DNA of 52,333 nt, taken from NCBI GenBank assembly GCA_964568845.1, contig CAZMSC010000010.1, positions 1 through 52,333 of the forward strand. The letters are read 5' to 3'. The notes beneath the pieces were generated by a model. That model had not been told where the DNA came from. It did no database searches and saw nothing but the letters and a program-made list of their open reading frames with translations. Positions 33,720 through 42,207 of the stretch are shown piece by piece (position 1 is the stretch's first letter; each line of letters starts with the position of its first letter). The position numbers were made by a program, and so were the translations under genes. Source of the stretch: DTBU01 sp964568845. GTDB lineage: Archaea > Thermoproteota > CALKCG01 > B24.

Positions 33720-33770
33720 TACTGAAAAATACAGTAAAGAATTTAAATGAGTTTTTAGTATTTTTTACTA
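33720..33770 (+). promoter_or_regulatory. livK promoter with two flanking short palindromes
   Basis: TATA-like AATTTAAATGA at about 33740-33750 is flanked by TACTG-7-CAGTA (33720-33736) and TAGTA-5-TACTA (33756-33770), sites of the shape bound by dimeric regulators on both sides of a TATA box. GAGGTGG lies before the livK ATG. Operator function is inferred. Confidence 0.35.
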
Positions 33771-33794
33771 TCCTATTTTAGAGGTGGCATATAT

Positions 33795-35069
33795 ATGAGT
33801 GGAAAGAGCAAAGCCGTATCTACATCGATAGCTCTAATCGCTATAGTGGTTGTTGCTATAATAGCTGGTGCGGTAGGCTACTATACTGGACAAGCGGCTA
33901 CTTCAGAAGCTTATCAAAGAGGCTATAATGAGGGGCGACAGGCCGGATTGGCTGAAGGAAGACAGCAAGCCCTTCAAGAGGCTTCTCCAATATTGCCCAG
34001 AGAGATCAAGATAGGATGTATAATGTCTTTAACAGGCCTCCTCGGCCCCATGGGTACTAATATAGTTAAAGGCGTTCAACTAGCTGTGGATGAAGTTAAC
34101 TCGAGGGGTGGAATAGCTGGTAGGAGAATAGTTTTAATAGTTGAAGATGATGGTACTGATCCAGCTAAAGGTTTAGAGGCTTTGAAAAAACTCGTCGAAG
34201 TAGACGGGTGTCAAATCGTTATAGGACCTATGGCTAGTGGCGTTTTAAGGGCTATGGGCGATTACGCGAATGAGCATAAGGTTGTTCTAGTATCTCCAAC
34301 TGCAACAGCACCCTACATAACCACTGAGTTCCCAGACGATTACGTATTCAGGACCGTTGGAAGCGATACGCTTCAGGGTAAAGCATTGGGAGAGCTTCTA
34401 GTTGAAAGAGGAGCTTCTAAAGTGGTAATACTGGTTATGAATAATCCATACGGTGTTGGCATAATGGAGGAGGCGAAGAAAGTACTGGGAACGAGTGTAA
34501 TTAAGACAATAACATATGATCCGAGCAAGTTAGATTTCACAACGGAACTACAGATGGTTAAAGATTTAAGACCAGATGGAGTCCTCTATGTCGGCTACTA
34601 TGAAGATGGAAAGATCATGTTTAGACAGGCGTTAGAAATGGGTTTAGATAATATACTTTGGGTTTGCGCTGAGGGAATTTACGGCGACCCAATGTTTGAA
34701 GACCCGGCGGCTGCAGAATTCATGGCGAGGGCATGTATAGGCACCAGACCATCAGCTCCGGTGGGACTTGAAAGCTATGAGGTTTTTAAGGGCAAATTCA
34801 GAGCGAAGTTTGGAGAAGATCCATCCATGTATGCCGATACAGCATATGACGCTACCATGATGGCCATACTAGCCATAGCGAAAGCTGGAGACTACGATGG
34901 TGCTAAGATACGTGAAGCCCTTAAAGATGTAAGCCAAACATTCATGGGGGCAACTGGCTACAAGATCTTCGATGAAAACGGTGATCAGCTTTATCAAGTA
35001 TATGAGATATGGGATGTGGTTAAAAGAGATGGGGAATACATGTTTGAAGCCATAGGCTACTGGCCTTAA
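33795..35069 (+). CDS. livK: ABC transporter substrate-binding protein, branched-chain amino acid type (LivK)
   Basis: 424 residues. An N-terminal hydrophobic helix (about 10-33, without a lipobox Cys) anchors the protein, followed by a polar linker with a repeated pattern (RGYNEGRQAGLAEGRQQ). The periplasmic binding protein type 1 domain begins KIGCIMSLTGLLGPMG and includes GVQLAVDEVNSRGGIAGR, GPMASGVLRAM and TAYDATMMAI. It captures amino acids, or other ligands such as urea or amides, outside the cell. First gene of the livKHMGF operon. Confidence 0.9.
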   Translation: MSGKSKAVSTSIALIAIVVVAIIAGAVGYYTGQAATSEAYQRGYNEGRQAGLAEGRQQALQEASPILPREIKIGCIMSLTGLLGPMGTNIVKGVQLAVDEVNSRGGIAGRRIVLIVEDDGTDPAKGLEALKKLVEVDGCQIVIGPMASGVLRAMGDYANEHKVVLVSPTATAPYITTEFPDDYVFRTVGSDTLQGKALGELLVERGASKVVILVMNNPYGVGIMEEAKKVLGTSVIKTITYDPSKLDFTTELQMVKDLRPDGVLYVGYYEDGKIMFRQALEMGLDNILWVCAEGIYGDPMFEDPAAAEFMARACIGTRPSAPVGLESYEVFKGKFRAKFGEDPSMYADTAYDATMMAILAIAKAGDYDGAKIREALKDVSQTFMGATGYKIFDENGDQLYQVYEIWDVVKRDGEYMFEAIGYWP

Positions 35070-35100
35070 ACACCTCCCCTTTTATTTTTCGGTGGTTATG

Positions 35101-35988
35101 ATGATAAATTGGCCTCAGGTTTTGATAAATTCCATCATATGGGGTTGCATGTACATGTTGGCTACCGTGGGGTTGTCCTTATCATACGGTTTATCTCGTT
35201 TTCCGAACTTTGCACACGCAGAGTACATTACTTTTGGAGCATACATGGCCTTTATGTTTTTAACCGTGTTCAGCCTGAATGTTTATCTATCTGTAGGTTT
35301 AGCCGTAGTTTTATCAGCCTTTATAGGCGGTTTAAGTTTTCTCCTATTATTTAAACCTCTGAAATCTAGAGGAGCTTCTCTAATCCACCTCATGATATCA
35401 TCCATAGGATTAAGTTTTTTAATAAGGCATTTTCTCATGCAGGTTTTTGGAGGGGGGATACAATCTTTTAAAATAGTATGGCCTACTATAAGCATAGGCC
35501 CCATTGTAACCACACCATTGCTTTTAGCTATTTTAGTAGTTGCACTGATTGTAGCCATTTCACTCCACGTAATGCTTACAAAGACGAAGCTGGGTAAAGC
35601 CATCAGAGCCGCGGCTGATAACCCAGAGCTTGCAACAGCATCTGGAATCGATTTGAATAGAGTCAGCCTATTTACTTGGTCTCTGGGCGCAGCCCTAGCA
35701 GGTTTTTCAGGGATATTTTTGGCGATGAGGAGTAGTCTTGTCCCACTATTAGGCTGGAAGGTTCTTCTTCAAACATTTGCCATAACACTTCTAGGTGGAA
35801 TAGGGAACTTCTACGGCGTTTTAATAGCATCGTTTATTCTAGGGTTATCAGAAAACATTGGAGTTGTGGTTTTAACTTGGCTTGGGCTTTCAGCAGACTA
35901 TAGATCGGCTATAGCCTTTATAGTACTCGTTGCTACGCTTATCGTAAAGCCTGAGGGGATTATGGCTGCTGCAAGGAGGAGGGCATAA
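35101..35988 (+). CDS. livH: branched-chain amino acid ABC transporter permease LivH
   Basis: About 295 residues. GGTGG at 35091-35095 favours the ATG at 35101 (35098 and GTG 35092 are alternatives). About eight hydrophobic helices; the family blocks SLSYGLSRFPNFAHAEYITFGAYMA (given in part), IRAAADNPELATASGIDL and FAITLLGGIGNFYG are clear. It forms the membrane channel with LivM. The livM ATG follows the stop by 1 bp. Confidence 0.92.
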   Translation: MINWPQVLINSIIWGCMYMLATVGLSLSYGLSRFPNFAHAEYITFGAYMAFMFLTVFSLNVYLSVGLAVVLSAFIGGLSFLLLFKPLKSRGASLIHLMISSIGLSFLIRHFLMQVFGGGIQSFKIVWPTISIGPIVTTPLLLAILVVALIVAISLHVMLTKTKLGKAIRAAADNPELATASGIDLNRVSLFTWSLGAALAGFSGIFLAMRSSLVPLLGWKVLLQTFAITLLGGIGNFYGVLIASFILGLSENIGVVVLTWLGLSADYRSAIAFIVLVATLIVKPEGIMAAARRRA

Positions 35989-35989
35989 C

Positions 35990-36952
35990 ATGGCCGACCC
36001 GCTAATGTATCTGTTAGACGCCGTTGCATACGCAGGCGTATTTGGAATACTATCTATAAGCTTAAACCTTGAATATGGCTACACGAATTTAGCTAACTTT
36101 GGAAAAGTAGCCTTCTTCATGATAGGCGCCTACGTAACAGCCGTTATGAGCAGTTTGAAATATCCGTTTATAGTGAACAGTTTGTTAGCCATGTTGATCG
36201 CTAGCGTGATCGGTATTCTAACGTCCCTCCCCGCTTTAAGGCTTAAAGAGGATTTCTTAGCTATAACGATGATATCTTTAGGCGAAGTTATGAAGCTTAT
36301 TATTAAGAATGAAGAGTGGCTTGCCGGAGGTGTTTGGGGTATTTCAGGAATACCTCCAGCCATAGCAATTCCAGGCTTAACATTTAGAGAGAGGCTTATC
36401 GTTCAGATAGCTTTAATATATGGCGTCCTCATGGTATGCTTCTTCATATGTGAACTTGTGGTCAAATCACCATATGGGAGGATATTGAAAACCATAAGGG
36501 AGGATGAGCTTTTAGCATCCGCATATGGAAAGAACGCCTTCAAGTATAAGGTGCAGGTTTTCGCATTGGGTTCAGCCATGTCTGGGCTTGCGGGAAGCCT
36601 ATTTGCTCAGTACATCGGCACGGTAAGCCCATACATGTTTGAGCCTACTGTGACATTTACAATATGGATGATGGTGATCTTAGGAGGGCCAGCCAACAAT
36701 CTAGGTGCTGTCCTAGGCGCTTTCATGGTAGAGGGGTTTCAAAGATCCTCTAGACTACTTAAAGACTATTTGAATCTCCCATTAGACCCGGTGAATCTAC
36801 AGGTCATGCTTACAGCTGTTTTGGTGATAACTGTCGTATTCTACAGACCACAGGGTTTACTGAAGGAAAAGATTAAACCTTATGAGAGGATAGTACATAA
36901 AACTATAGCTTCTAGATTTATGGAAGTGAAATCATGGATACGCCGATCTTAA
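35990..36952 (+). CDS. livM: branched-chain amino acid ABC transporter permease LivM
   Basis: 320 residues. Multi-helix permease with NLEYGYTNLANFGKVAFFMI, EDFLAITMISLGEVMKLI, the cytosolic coupling loop KTIREDELLASAYGKN and VILGGPANNLGAVLGA. Partner of LivH. Its last 19 bp overlap the livG start. Confidence 0.92.
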   Translation: MADPLMYLLDAVAYAGVFGILSISLNLEYGYTNLANFGKVAFFMIGAYVTAVMSSLKYPFIVNSLLAMLIASVIGILTSLPALRLKEDFLAITMISLGEVMKLIIKNEEWLAGGVWGISGIPPAIAIPGLTFRERLIVQIALIYGVLMVCFFICELVVKSPYGRILKTIREDELLASAYGKNAFKYKVQVFALGSAMSGLAGSLFAQYIGTVSPYMFEPTVTFTIWMMVILGGPANNLGAVLGAFMVEGFQRSSRLLKDYLNLPLDPVNLQVMLTAVLVITVVFYRPQGLLKEKIKPYERIVHKTIASRFMEVKSWIRRS

Positions 36953-37698
36953 GCACGGACAACTTGGTTAAACAGTTTGGAGGATTGATTGCAGTTAATG
37001 GAGTTACCCTAAGTATTAAAAAAGGAGGCATAGTGGGTCTCATAGGACCAAATGGAAGTGGAAAGACAACACTCTTCAATGTTTTAACCGGCGTGTACAA
37101 ACCAGATTCGGGTAGAGTATTCTTTAATGGTGAACGTATTGACGGATTGCAGCCTCATCAAATATATCATAGGGGGCTTGTAAGGACTTTTCAAATACCT
37201 AGGATACTTCAGAAGATGACCGTATTAGATAATCTAATGATGAGCGTTAAAAACCCTGGGGAAGGCTTTTTACCAGCATTATTTAAACGTAAACATTGGT
37301 CAAAATTTGAAAAAGATGTTAAGGATAAAGCTTTGGAAATCTTAGGGTTTCTCGGATTAGAAGAACACTGTTACGTACCTGCGGGCGAGCTTTCCGGAGG
37401 GCAGATGAAGCTTCTTGAAATAGCAAGGGCACTTATATCAGAGCCCAGCATGATGCTTCTCGATGAGCCCACTGCGGGTGTTAATCCAGTACTCGCTAAC
37501 GACATTTTCATGAAGCTTAGAGAGATTAGGAAAAATATGGGTGTAACACTTTTCATAGTGGAGCATAGAATAGAACTTCTCATGGAATATGTCGACAGGG
37601 TCCACGTAATGCATCAGGGGAAAATTATAGCTGAGGGGGAGCCTTCTGATATAATAGATAATGATTATGTGATCAAGGTTTACTTGGGATCTATATGA
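36934..37698 (+). CDS. livG: branched-chain amino acid ABC transporter ATP-binding protein LivG
   Basis: 254 residues. Walker A GPNGSGKTT, LivG-type Q-loop RTFQIPRI, signature LSGGQMKLLE, Walker B MLLDEPTAGVNP, H-loop FIVEHRI. It overlaps livM by 19 bp and livF by 4 bp (ATGA), showing translational coupling. Confidence 0.93.
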   Translation: MDTPILSTDNLVKQFGGLIAVNGVTLSIKKGGIVGLIGPNGSGKTTLFNVLTGVYKPDSGRVFFNGERIDGLQPHQIYHRGLVRTFQIPRILQKMTVLDNLMMSVKNPGEGFLPALFKRKHWSKFEKDVKDKALEILGFLGLEEHCYVPAGELSGGQMKLLEIARALISEPSMMLLDEPTAGVNPVLANDIFMKLREIRKNMGVTLFIVEHRIELLMEYVDRVHVMHQGKIIAEGEPSDIIDNDYVIKVYLGSI

Positions 37699-38414
37699 AG
37701 ATTCTAAGCATTTCAAATTTAACGGCAGGGTACTGGAGAATACCAATTGTAGAAGACGTCTGCATCGATGTAGATGATGGGTCGGTTGTCGCTCTACTTG
37801 GACCGAATGGAAGTGGAAAATCTACCGTCCTCAAAAGTATAATGGGGTTTACGAAGATCTTTAAAGGGAGTATTGTTTATAATGGGGTTGACATAACAGG
37901 GGCCTCCGCCACCAAACTGGCTAGAATGGGTATAAGTTATGTTCCTCAGATTAATAACGTTTTTAGAAGTCTAACCGTTAAAGAGAATCTTGAGATTGGT
38001 GCCTACACCAGAAAAGATGATTTAAACAGAGATATTGATGGAATATTGGAAGTTTTTCCAGAATTAAAAGCCTTTTTGAATAATAGAGCAGATAGTTTAA
38101 GTGGAGGAGAGAGGCAGCTTTTAGCAATTGCCAGAGCTCTAATAAGTAATCCTAAGCTCCTACTGCTAGATGAGCCTACAGCTAGCCTTTCTCCTAAAAA
38201 TGCCACAACGGTTTTATCGAAAATATGTGAGATAAAGGATATGGAGATATCTGTTTTAATAGCTGAACAGAATGTTTTAAAGACTTTGGAAATATCCGAT
38301 AAAGTCTATGTACTTGCTTCTGGAAGATGTATAGCATCTGGACCAACGGAAGAAATACTCAAGAATGAAGATTTAGGTAGACTTTACCTCGGCTTGAAGG
38401 TTAAAACACCTTAA
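37695..38414 (+). CDS. livF: branched-chain amino acid ABC transporter ATP-binding protein LivF
   Basis: 239 residues. Walker A GPNGSGKST, Q-loop SYVPQINNVF, signature LSGGERQLL, Walker B LLLDEPTASLSP, H-loop/EQN motif LIAEQNV. Last gene of the transport operon; XPF follows about 50 bp later and could be read through. Confidence 0.93.
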   Translation: MKILSISNLTAGYWRIPIVEDVCIDVDDGSVVALLGPNGSGKSTVLKSIMGFTKIFKGSIVYNGVDITGASATKLARMGISYVPQINNVFRSLTVKENLEIGAYTRKDDLNRDIDGILEVFPELKAFLNNRADSLSGGERQLLAIARALISNPKLLLLDEPTASLSPKNATTVLSKICEIKDMEISVLIAEQNVLKTLEISDKVYVLASGRCIASGPTEEILKNEDLGRLYLGLKVKTP

Positions 38415-38465
38415 GAAAGAGGACACTATAAACCTATAAAATTAAGCTACAACGATATAGTATTG

Positions 38466-39143
38466 ATGAGGATAATCGTCGATGAGAGGGAGAGAGATTC
38501 AGGGGTCCCATCGATATTAAAGGATAAAGGCGTTAGAATAATATATGAACTTTTAGAAGTTGGCGACTACGTACTTTCAAGCAAAGTCGCCTTTGAGCGG
38601 AAAACACTACCAGACTTTATAGCATCTATATTCGACGGGAGGCTTTTTAAACAGATTAAGTCGCTTAAAGACCACTATGAAAAGCCAGTCCTATTATTAG
38701 AAGGTGATATTGCGAGGATAGGAGAGTTTACGACGAAGACCAAAGCCGTATTAGGAGCTATGTCAGCTATATCCTTAGGATTTGAAGTACCGATTCTATG
38801 TTCATGTGATAAAGTGCAAAGCGCCGAACACATATACATCGTAGCCTTAAGACTTCATAGAAGAGGTGAATCTAAACAACCGATAACTGTTCCGAAAGCC
38901 AGTAAGAAGATCGATGAAAGAATCAAAGTTTTAACCTCACTACCCGGCATGGGACCAACACTAGCTGAGAGAACATTAGAGATGTTTGGAAGCCTTAGAA
39001 GGGTTTTTAATGCCTCTATAACGGAGCTTATGAAAGTTAAAGGGCTGAACCAGAGCAGAGCTGAAGTAATATATAGGCTTATAAACAGCAGCTATACGCA
39101 AAGCGTTAAAGATGTGAGGCAGACTAAACTAGATTCCGGCTGA
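38466..39143 (+). CDS. xpf: XPF/ERCC4-type structure-specific endonuclease (short crenarchaeal form)
   Basis: 225 residues from ATG 38466. The ERCC4 nuclease core has VDERER, LLEVGDYVLS and FERKTLPDF (ERKxxxD catalytic motif). Then comes a tandem helix-hairpin-helix region (LTSLPGMGPTLAERTLEMFGS, ASITELMKVKGLNQSRAEVIYRLI; quoted in parts). There is no N-terminal helicase, unlike euryarchaeal Hef/XPF; this short form acts with PCNA in Crenarchaeota and cuts 3' flaps and forks. No PCNA-binding tail is obvious at the C-terminus (SVKDVRQTKLDSG). Confidence 0.92.
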   Translation: MRIIVDERERDSGVPSILKDKGVRIIYELLEVGDYVLSSKVAFERKTLPDFIASIFDGRLFKQIKSLKDHYEKPVLLLEGDIARIGEFTTKTKAVLGAMSAISLGFEVPILCSCDKVQSAEHIYIVALRLHRRGESKQPITVPKASKKIDERIKVLTSLPGMGPTLAERTLEMFGSLRRVFNASITELMKVKGLNQSRAEVIYRLINSSYTQSVKDVRQTKLDSG

Positions 39144-39168
39144 TGGAAAACATCGTGAAATATAGACA

Positions 39169-39181
39169 TTAAAAATTAATA
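39169..39181 (+). promoter_or_regulatory. TATA-like promoter of tRNA-Gly
   Basis: TTAAAAATTAATA lies 35-47 nt upstream of the tRNA 5' end, a typical archaeal tRNA promoter position with a short leader. Confidence 0.4.
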
Positions 39182-39215
39182 AACCTCTCCTTCTATTCTA
39201 AACTTAGTAGAGGTT

Positions 39216-39290
39216 GCGGCTGTGGTCTAGTCTGGTTAGGATTGGGGCCCTCCAAGCCCCAGATCGCGGGTTCAAATCCCGCCAGCCGCA
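39216..39290 (+). tRNA. tRNA-Gly, anticodon TCC, with C33
   Basis: 75-nt cloverleaf: acceptor GCGGCTG/CAGCCGC perfect, D arm with A14, G18G19 and A21, anticodon stem GGGGC/GCCCC, T arm GCGGG-TTCAAAT-CCCGC, discriminator A. The 7-nt anticodon loop is CCTCCAA, so 34-36 are TCC (Gly) and position 33 is C instead of the near-universal U. No intron, CCA not encoded. Confidence 0.9.
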
Positions 39291-39421
39291 CTACTGGATT
39301 TAAAAGGCTACTATAACTGCTTACTTTACATTTAACTTAGAGGCACATCATCAAATGTTAGTCGATTGGAATTCTGTTAACAAAAAAAGTAATGGATGAT
39401 CACTTGAAGAAAATGTTTAAT

Positions 39422-40246
39422 TCAGCAACTTACCTGCCGGAGGATTTTTTCTATCTGTCTTTTACATAGGTATAAGTCTACTGGACCGTAGCCAGAGTAT
39501 ATTTCTATGACCATTGGAATCTTACGCTTCTTAACGAGGCTCATGAAAGAGTTAAACTCTAGATCACCTAACCCTACTATGAGGTTCTTAAATTTAAGGT
39601 CTCTTGTCACGTCGTTTACATGGATTATATCAATGTAATCTGTAAACTGTGACGCGTAAGACATAATGTTGAAGTCTATGGTAGCAGCAGCTGCAACATC
39701 TAGACAAACACCTAGAATCGGTGAGTCCACTTTCTCGATCACATAGCTTATATCCTCAGGCTTCCTAAGAATTTTAATTGAGCCTACTTCACCATTCTCA
39801 AGTGAGAGCTTAACGTTATAACTACTACATTCATCTATTAGAACTCTACAACTTTTAACGATATCTTCTCTCGAAACGTTTTCATTAAACGATGAAGGGG
39901 TAACACTAACGATTGGACATTTAAAAGATACGGCTATGGAAATGACCTCGTGGATTCTAGCTATGGATTTTCTAAGCTTTTTATCATCATCTATGAGAAG
40001 TGACCCAGCTTCAAAGGATATCACTTTCATCATATGATTTTCAACCCAATGTTTAAGCTCTCGTACTGCATCACTATCTATTGACTTAAGCTTACCGATG
40101 TTGCTTCCAATAGCATATGGTTCGTCTACAATCTTGAAAAATTCAACATCAAGATGCCGAAAACCTAGAGAATATATGTCTCGAAGCCAACCGGCAAAAG
40201 GCTTCTTAATGTTATGAGTTGAAGCAGCTATTATTGTTTCTTTCAT
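39422..40246 (-). CDS. sugar phosphate isomerase/epimerase-like TIM barrel
   Basis: 274 residues, xylose isomerase-like superfamily. Recognisable blocks: FRHLDVEFFKI, VISFEAGSLL, KLSLENGEVGS (metal Glu), LGVCLDVAAAAT (Asp, with the usual TGH replaced), IIHVNDVTRD (His/Asp) and MVIEIYSGYGPVD (Glu). The missing His after the Asp suggests an altered metal site. Substrate unknown. It is alone on the minus strand, with another superfamily member upstream at 40572. Confidence 0.65.
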   Translation of the reverse strand: MKETIIAASTHNIKKPFAGWLRDIYSLGFRHLDVEFFKIVDEPYAIGSNIGKLKSIDSDAVRELKHWVENHMMKVISFEAGSLLIDDDKKLRKSIARIHEVISIAVSFKCPIVSVTPSSFNENVSREDIVKSCRVLIDECSSYNVKLSLENGEVGSIKILRKPEDISYVIEKVDSPILGVCLDVAAAATIDFNIMSYASQFTDYIDIIHVNDVTRDLKFKNLIVGLGDLEFNSFMSLVKKRKIPMVIEIYSGYGPVDLYLCKRQIEKILRQVSC

Positions 40247-40571
40247 ATAGCAGATCGACCTCGCATAATTACTTTGCTATCTTCAATCTGAGGAAATATT
40301 CTGCAATTATCATTAATAAATGTAGTATAATGATAATATCCTTTTACGAGAAGAAGACCGCATACTGCGAGTTACTACTGTAGAAATTTCAGGAAAAATA
40401 TTTCAACTGTAGTAACTGGGAATGGATGATAAATATATCTGTACTAAGCGTTACCGTAGGTTCAGCAACCTCTTAAAGCCCTATTAAAAATTGACGGATG
40501 ATTTTTGGAAAAGAGACTCTATAAACGTTAAACTTTACTATTTCAACGATATGAAAAATAAGATGGAGGGG
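40247..40571. other. 325-bp gap between two TIM-barrel genes
   Basis: AT-rich, contains the inverted repeat listed at 40371-40416 and several TATA-like stretches that could serve the gene starting at 40246. No coding region seen on either strand. Confidence 0.35.
40371..40416. repeat. long imperfect inverted repeat
   Basis: GTTACTAC (40371-40378) and GTAGTAAC (40409-40416) are perfect 8-bp arms, with a second inner pair GAAAT/ATTTC. The core words ACTGTAG also occur in direct orientation. No T-run on either side, so a simple terminator is unlikely; it may be an operator or RNA hairpin in the 5' region of the gene at 39422-40246. Confidence 0.35.
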
Positions 40572-41684
40572 TTAATTTATGAAAGCTTTGAGGTAATTTA
40601 GTATTCTAGCTTGGTCGCCAGTATTTCTGATATCTTCAAACTCATCTTTTAAATTGTATAGAGCTAGGGCTTTCTTGTAGAAGTTTGCGAAGAATTCCTT
40701 GGAAAGTCTCAACGCCTCGACAGGGTTCATTCTATATGAAAACTGGTCGAGGACCATCCAGCCTCCATATCCAACGTCTATAGCAGCGTAGAGGAAGTCT
40801 ATGAACGCCCAGAAGTCTCCTGTACCTACTATACGGTCTTCATCATTGCTATGCGTTTTAGCAGTATTTATGTGGAAGGCCGCTAAGGGTACTTCAAACT
40901 TCTTCGCCGCGTATACCGTAAACGCCGGTTCTACCGCATACATCAATTCATGCCCATAATCTATGGTTATACCCATTGCTTTAAAACCTAGTTCTTCATT
41001 TATAGACTTCGCTAGGAGTAGCGCGAATTGAGAAGTGGGAATTATCATGTTCCCCTCCTTAGGCTCTTTAATCTTAGCCTCTATTGAAAATGTTAAGCCG
41101 AGCTTCTTAGCTTGTTTAGCGATTATTAAACATCCATCATAAAGCCAATCGAGCCTTTTACCGTAGTTAACTTCAAGGCTATAATCCCAGCCATCTTGAC
41201 CGGGCCATAGAGACGCAACATCTGTTTTCAATCGCTTAGCTATCTCTAAACTTTCAAGTACGATGTTCAACGCGTCTTCCCTAAGACGTGCGTCTGGGTT
41301 TGTTAAGGTCCCGAGCTTCCACTTCGGGAAACCCGATAAGTCCAATGCTAAACCCGCAGGCTCCAATTCGAATTCATTCATGTATTCTTCTGATTCGCCT
41401 ACGAGATCCCAGTCGATCGTATGATCTGATTTTATGAATTGAGCGTTTATTAGAGCTACCCCCTTTATGCCAGCTTCGTGGATACGTTTAAGCTTAGATT
41501 TTAAGTCGGACGGTATTTCTGGGAAGTAACCAGTCCTATTGAATCTGTCTGAGAAGTCTCCAGCAGCCCAGACTCCAGCACCGAATTTAACGTTGAATTC
41601 TTTGAAAAACTCATCGACCTGAGTCCCCGTTATAAAGCCTTTAAACTTCGAGAGTTTATCTGAAAAATCTCCCATAGTAATCAT
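40572..41684 (-). CDS. xylose/rhamnose isomerase-like TIM barrel protein
   Basis: 370 residues. N-terminal region FKEFNVKFGAGVWAAGDFSDRF and the sequence SLWPGQDGWDY resemble large sugar isomerases of the xylose isomerase-like fold. Metal-ligand candidates in order: FSIEAKIKEP (Glu), MGITIDYGHEL (Asp, His), AAFHINTAKTHSNDEDRI (His, Asp) and WMVLDQFSYRMNP (Asp). It probably interconverts a ketose and aldose or acts as an epimerase; the sugar cannot be named. ATG 41684 is preceded by AGGAA; ATG 41675 is an alternative. Divergent from moaC. Confidence 0.75.
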   Translation of the reverse strand: MITMGDFSDKLSKFKGFITGTQVDEFFKEFNVKFGAGVWAAGDFSDRFNRTGYFPEIPSDLKSKLKRIHEAGIKGVALINAQFIKSDHTIDWDLVGESEEYMNEFELEPAGLALDLSGFPKWKLGTLTNPDARLREDALNIVLESLEIAKRLKTDVASLWPGQDGWDYSLEVNYGKRLDWLYDGCLIIAKQAKKLGLTFSIEAKIKEPKEGNMIIPTSQFALLLAKSINEELGFKAMGITIDYGHELMYAVEPAFTVYAAKKFEVPLAAFHINTAKTHSNDEDRIVGTGDFWAFIDFLYAAIDVGYGGWMVLDQFSYRMNPVEALRLSKEFFANFYKKALALYNLKDEFEDIRNTGDQARILNYLKAFIN

Positions 41685-41742
41685 GAATATTTCCTAGGCA
41701 AGTAAATATAAATTAGACGGTTTCACGTTTAGAGTTGATGAC

Positions 41743-42207
41743 ATGGGCATTGAAATGGTAGATATAACTGGTAAAGGAGAGGTTTACAGAGAGGCTGAGG
41801 CTCAAGGGTTTATCGTACTTAAACCTGAAACTGTGTCAGCCATTAAAGAGGGGAGGCTTCCGAAGGGGGACGTGGTGACGGCCGCTCAACTTGCAGCCAT
41901 AAATGCTGTTAAGAAGACAGCGGATTTGATACTGTTAGCTCATCCAATAGCTTCAATAACGTCTATAGATGTTAAGCTTAGAGTTGTTGAAAGAGGCGTT
42001 GAAGCGGCTGTAACCGTTAAATCCATAGCTAAAACTGGAGTTGAACTTGAGGCTTTAGTAGGTGTTACGGTGGCACTACTTACAGTTTTTGACATGTGTA
42101 AACAATTTGAGAAGGATGAGAAGGGGCAATATCCATTTACAAAGGTAACGGACGTAAGAGTCACTAGAAAGATAAAGATGGATGTGGAGGATTGTGTTAA
42201 GGCTTAA
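41743..42207 (+). CDS. moaC: cyclic pyranopterin monophosphate synthase MoaC
   Basis: 154 residues. MVDITGKGEVYREAEAQGFI, LAHPIASITSIDV, the conserved GVELEALVGVTVALLTVFDMCK (partial quote) and FTKVTDVRVTRK define MoaC, which makes cyclic pyranopterin monophosphate in molybdopterin/tungstopterin synthesis. Other moa genes are not in the window. Its 3' end overlaps the convergent dehydrogenase gene by 11 bp. Confidence 0.94.
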   Translation: MGIEMVDITGKGEVYREAEAQGFIVLKPETVSAIKEGRLPKGDVVTAAQLAAINAVKKTADLILLAHPIASITSIDVKLRVVERGVEAAVTVKSIAKTGVELEALVGVTVALLTVFDMCKQFEKDEKGQYPFTKVTDVRVTRKIKMDVEDCVKA

